From Rosellinia necatrix (lineage: Eukaryota > Ascomycota > Sordariomycetes > Xylariales > Xylariaceae), in assembly GCA_021209875.1 (NCBI GenBank), contig JAGYVD010000002.1:2852001-2916000 (forward strand): a stretch of 64,000 bases of DNA, given 5' to 3'. The notes under the pieces were generated by a model that did no database searches, was not told the origin of the DNA, and worked only from the letters and a program-made list of their open reading frames with translations. A program made the translations under genes and the position numbers. Positions 63,801 to 64,000 of the stretch are shown here, piece after piece (positions within the stretch are counted from its first letter, which is position 1; every line of letters starts with the position of its first letter).

Positions 63801-64000
63801 AAATATTAACTGCTTTATAAAAAATTTATAAGTTTTATTATATAAAATAGTTTAAAAATCTAAAGTTTTAATTTATAAATAAAATTGTTAAGCAAAATTA
63901 AACGGTAAGTTTTATATAGTTATAATTTTAATATCAGTTTTAATAATTAAATATATTATATTAAGTTTTTAAAAATAATTTAAATATATTTAGTTTTAAA

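Larger units (their letters stand above)
36334..64000 (-). mobile_element. Gypsy-B copy 2, in four pieces, right end beyond the window
   Basis: The left LTR (36334-36580) and interior align with copy 1, but three other elements split it. The pieces are 36334-37117, 45319-46397, 52331-53293 and 60814-64000. Laid end to end they match copy 1 from 11966 to about 24878 with near-equal lengths, including the site where Gypsy-A entered copy 1, which is empty here (near 62920). Only about 445 bp of the copy 1 sequence is missing at the right, including the other LTR. One gap remains: about 175 bp of copy 1 (roughly 12748-12923) is absent at the Gypsy-C junction. Saturated, no open frames. The upstream five bases CTATA would be its target duplication. 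Confidence 0.88.

Noticed and set aside
1..64000. Mitochondrial genome, or genome of a naturally AT-rich protist
   Set aside because: No mitochondrial gene, tRNA or rRNA occurs in 64 kb. Nested LTR retrotransposons with CpA-type C to T change, next to islands of normal composition, indicate nuclear RIP.
1..64000. Telomere repeats, CRISPR arrays or bacterial operons
   Set aside because: No tandem TTAGGG-like runs and no regularly spaced repeats with unique spacers were seen, and there is no coding sequence of any kind.

Overview
This window looks like gene-free nuclear heterochromatin of a filamentous ascomycete (Pezizomycotina). It is extremely AT-rich: I count 5 G/C of 60 at 18001-18060 and 12 of 60 at 54121-54180. 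The bases that survive sit in AGCT, ACGT, GCG and CCGG contexts, while CpA and TpG are depleted. Copies of the same repeat differ mainly by C to T and G to A. That is the footprint of repeat-induced point mutation (RIP, CpA to TpA), not of CpG-directed mutation as in basidiomycetes. I find no intact gene, tRNA, rRNA, CRISPR array or telomere repeat.

Nearly everything that can be resolved is a nest of mutated transposons. I use window-local family names. Gypsy-A: two copies, 17072-23809 (5-bp target duplication ATATG) and 25881-32674 (ATAAA), both on the minus strand. Gypsy-B: two copies, 11966-25323 (target duplication GCTAA, split by the first Gypsy-A) and 36334 to beyond the window end, both on the minus strand. 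The second Gypsy-B copy is split by Gypsy-C (37118-45318, plus strand), LTR-D (46398-52330) and Copia-E (53294-60813, plus strand, target duplication AAATA/AAATG). Its four pieces align in order with the first Gypsy-B copy, and its right LTR should lie roughly 450 bp past base 64000. Decayed reverse-transcriptase boxes assign Gypsy-A and Gypsy-C to Ty3/Gypsy with good support and Gypsy-B with moderate support. A YxDD box plus an in-frame ADIFTK-type RNase H motif in the right order assign Copia-E to Ty1/Copia.

The left 12 kb holds a solo LTR of the Copia-E family (139-431), a probable solo LTR (1598-1856), a DNA transposon with unusually long (about 195 bp) terminal inverted repeats (5255-7685), a well-preserved LTR of the LTR-D family (9508-9865) and a short GC-retaining block (10288-10409), in a background of saturated sequence I cannot assign. 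Between the second Gypsy-A and the second Gypsy-B lie two small, little-mutated elements. One is a 208-bp block with three hairpins (33566-33773). The other is a 373-bp TRIM-like element with 72-bp terminal direct repeats and a G-run before the right repeat (34799-35171).

The genes no longer work together in any functional sense: every pol remnant is full of stop codons. What the window records is a layered history of insertions, followed by RIP that saturated long duplicated sequence and largely spared elements shorter than about 400 bp. A centromeric or other constitutive heterochromatin block is plausible but cannot be shown from sequence alone.
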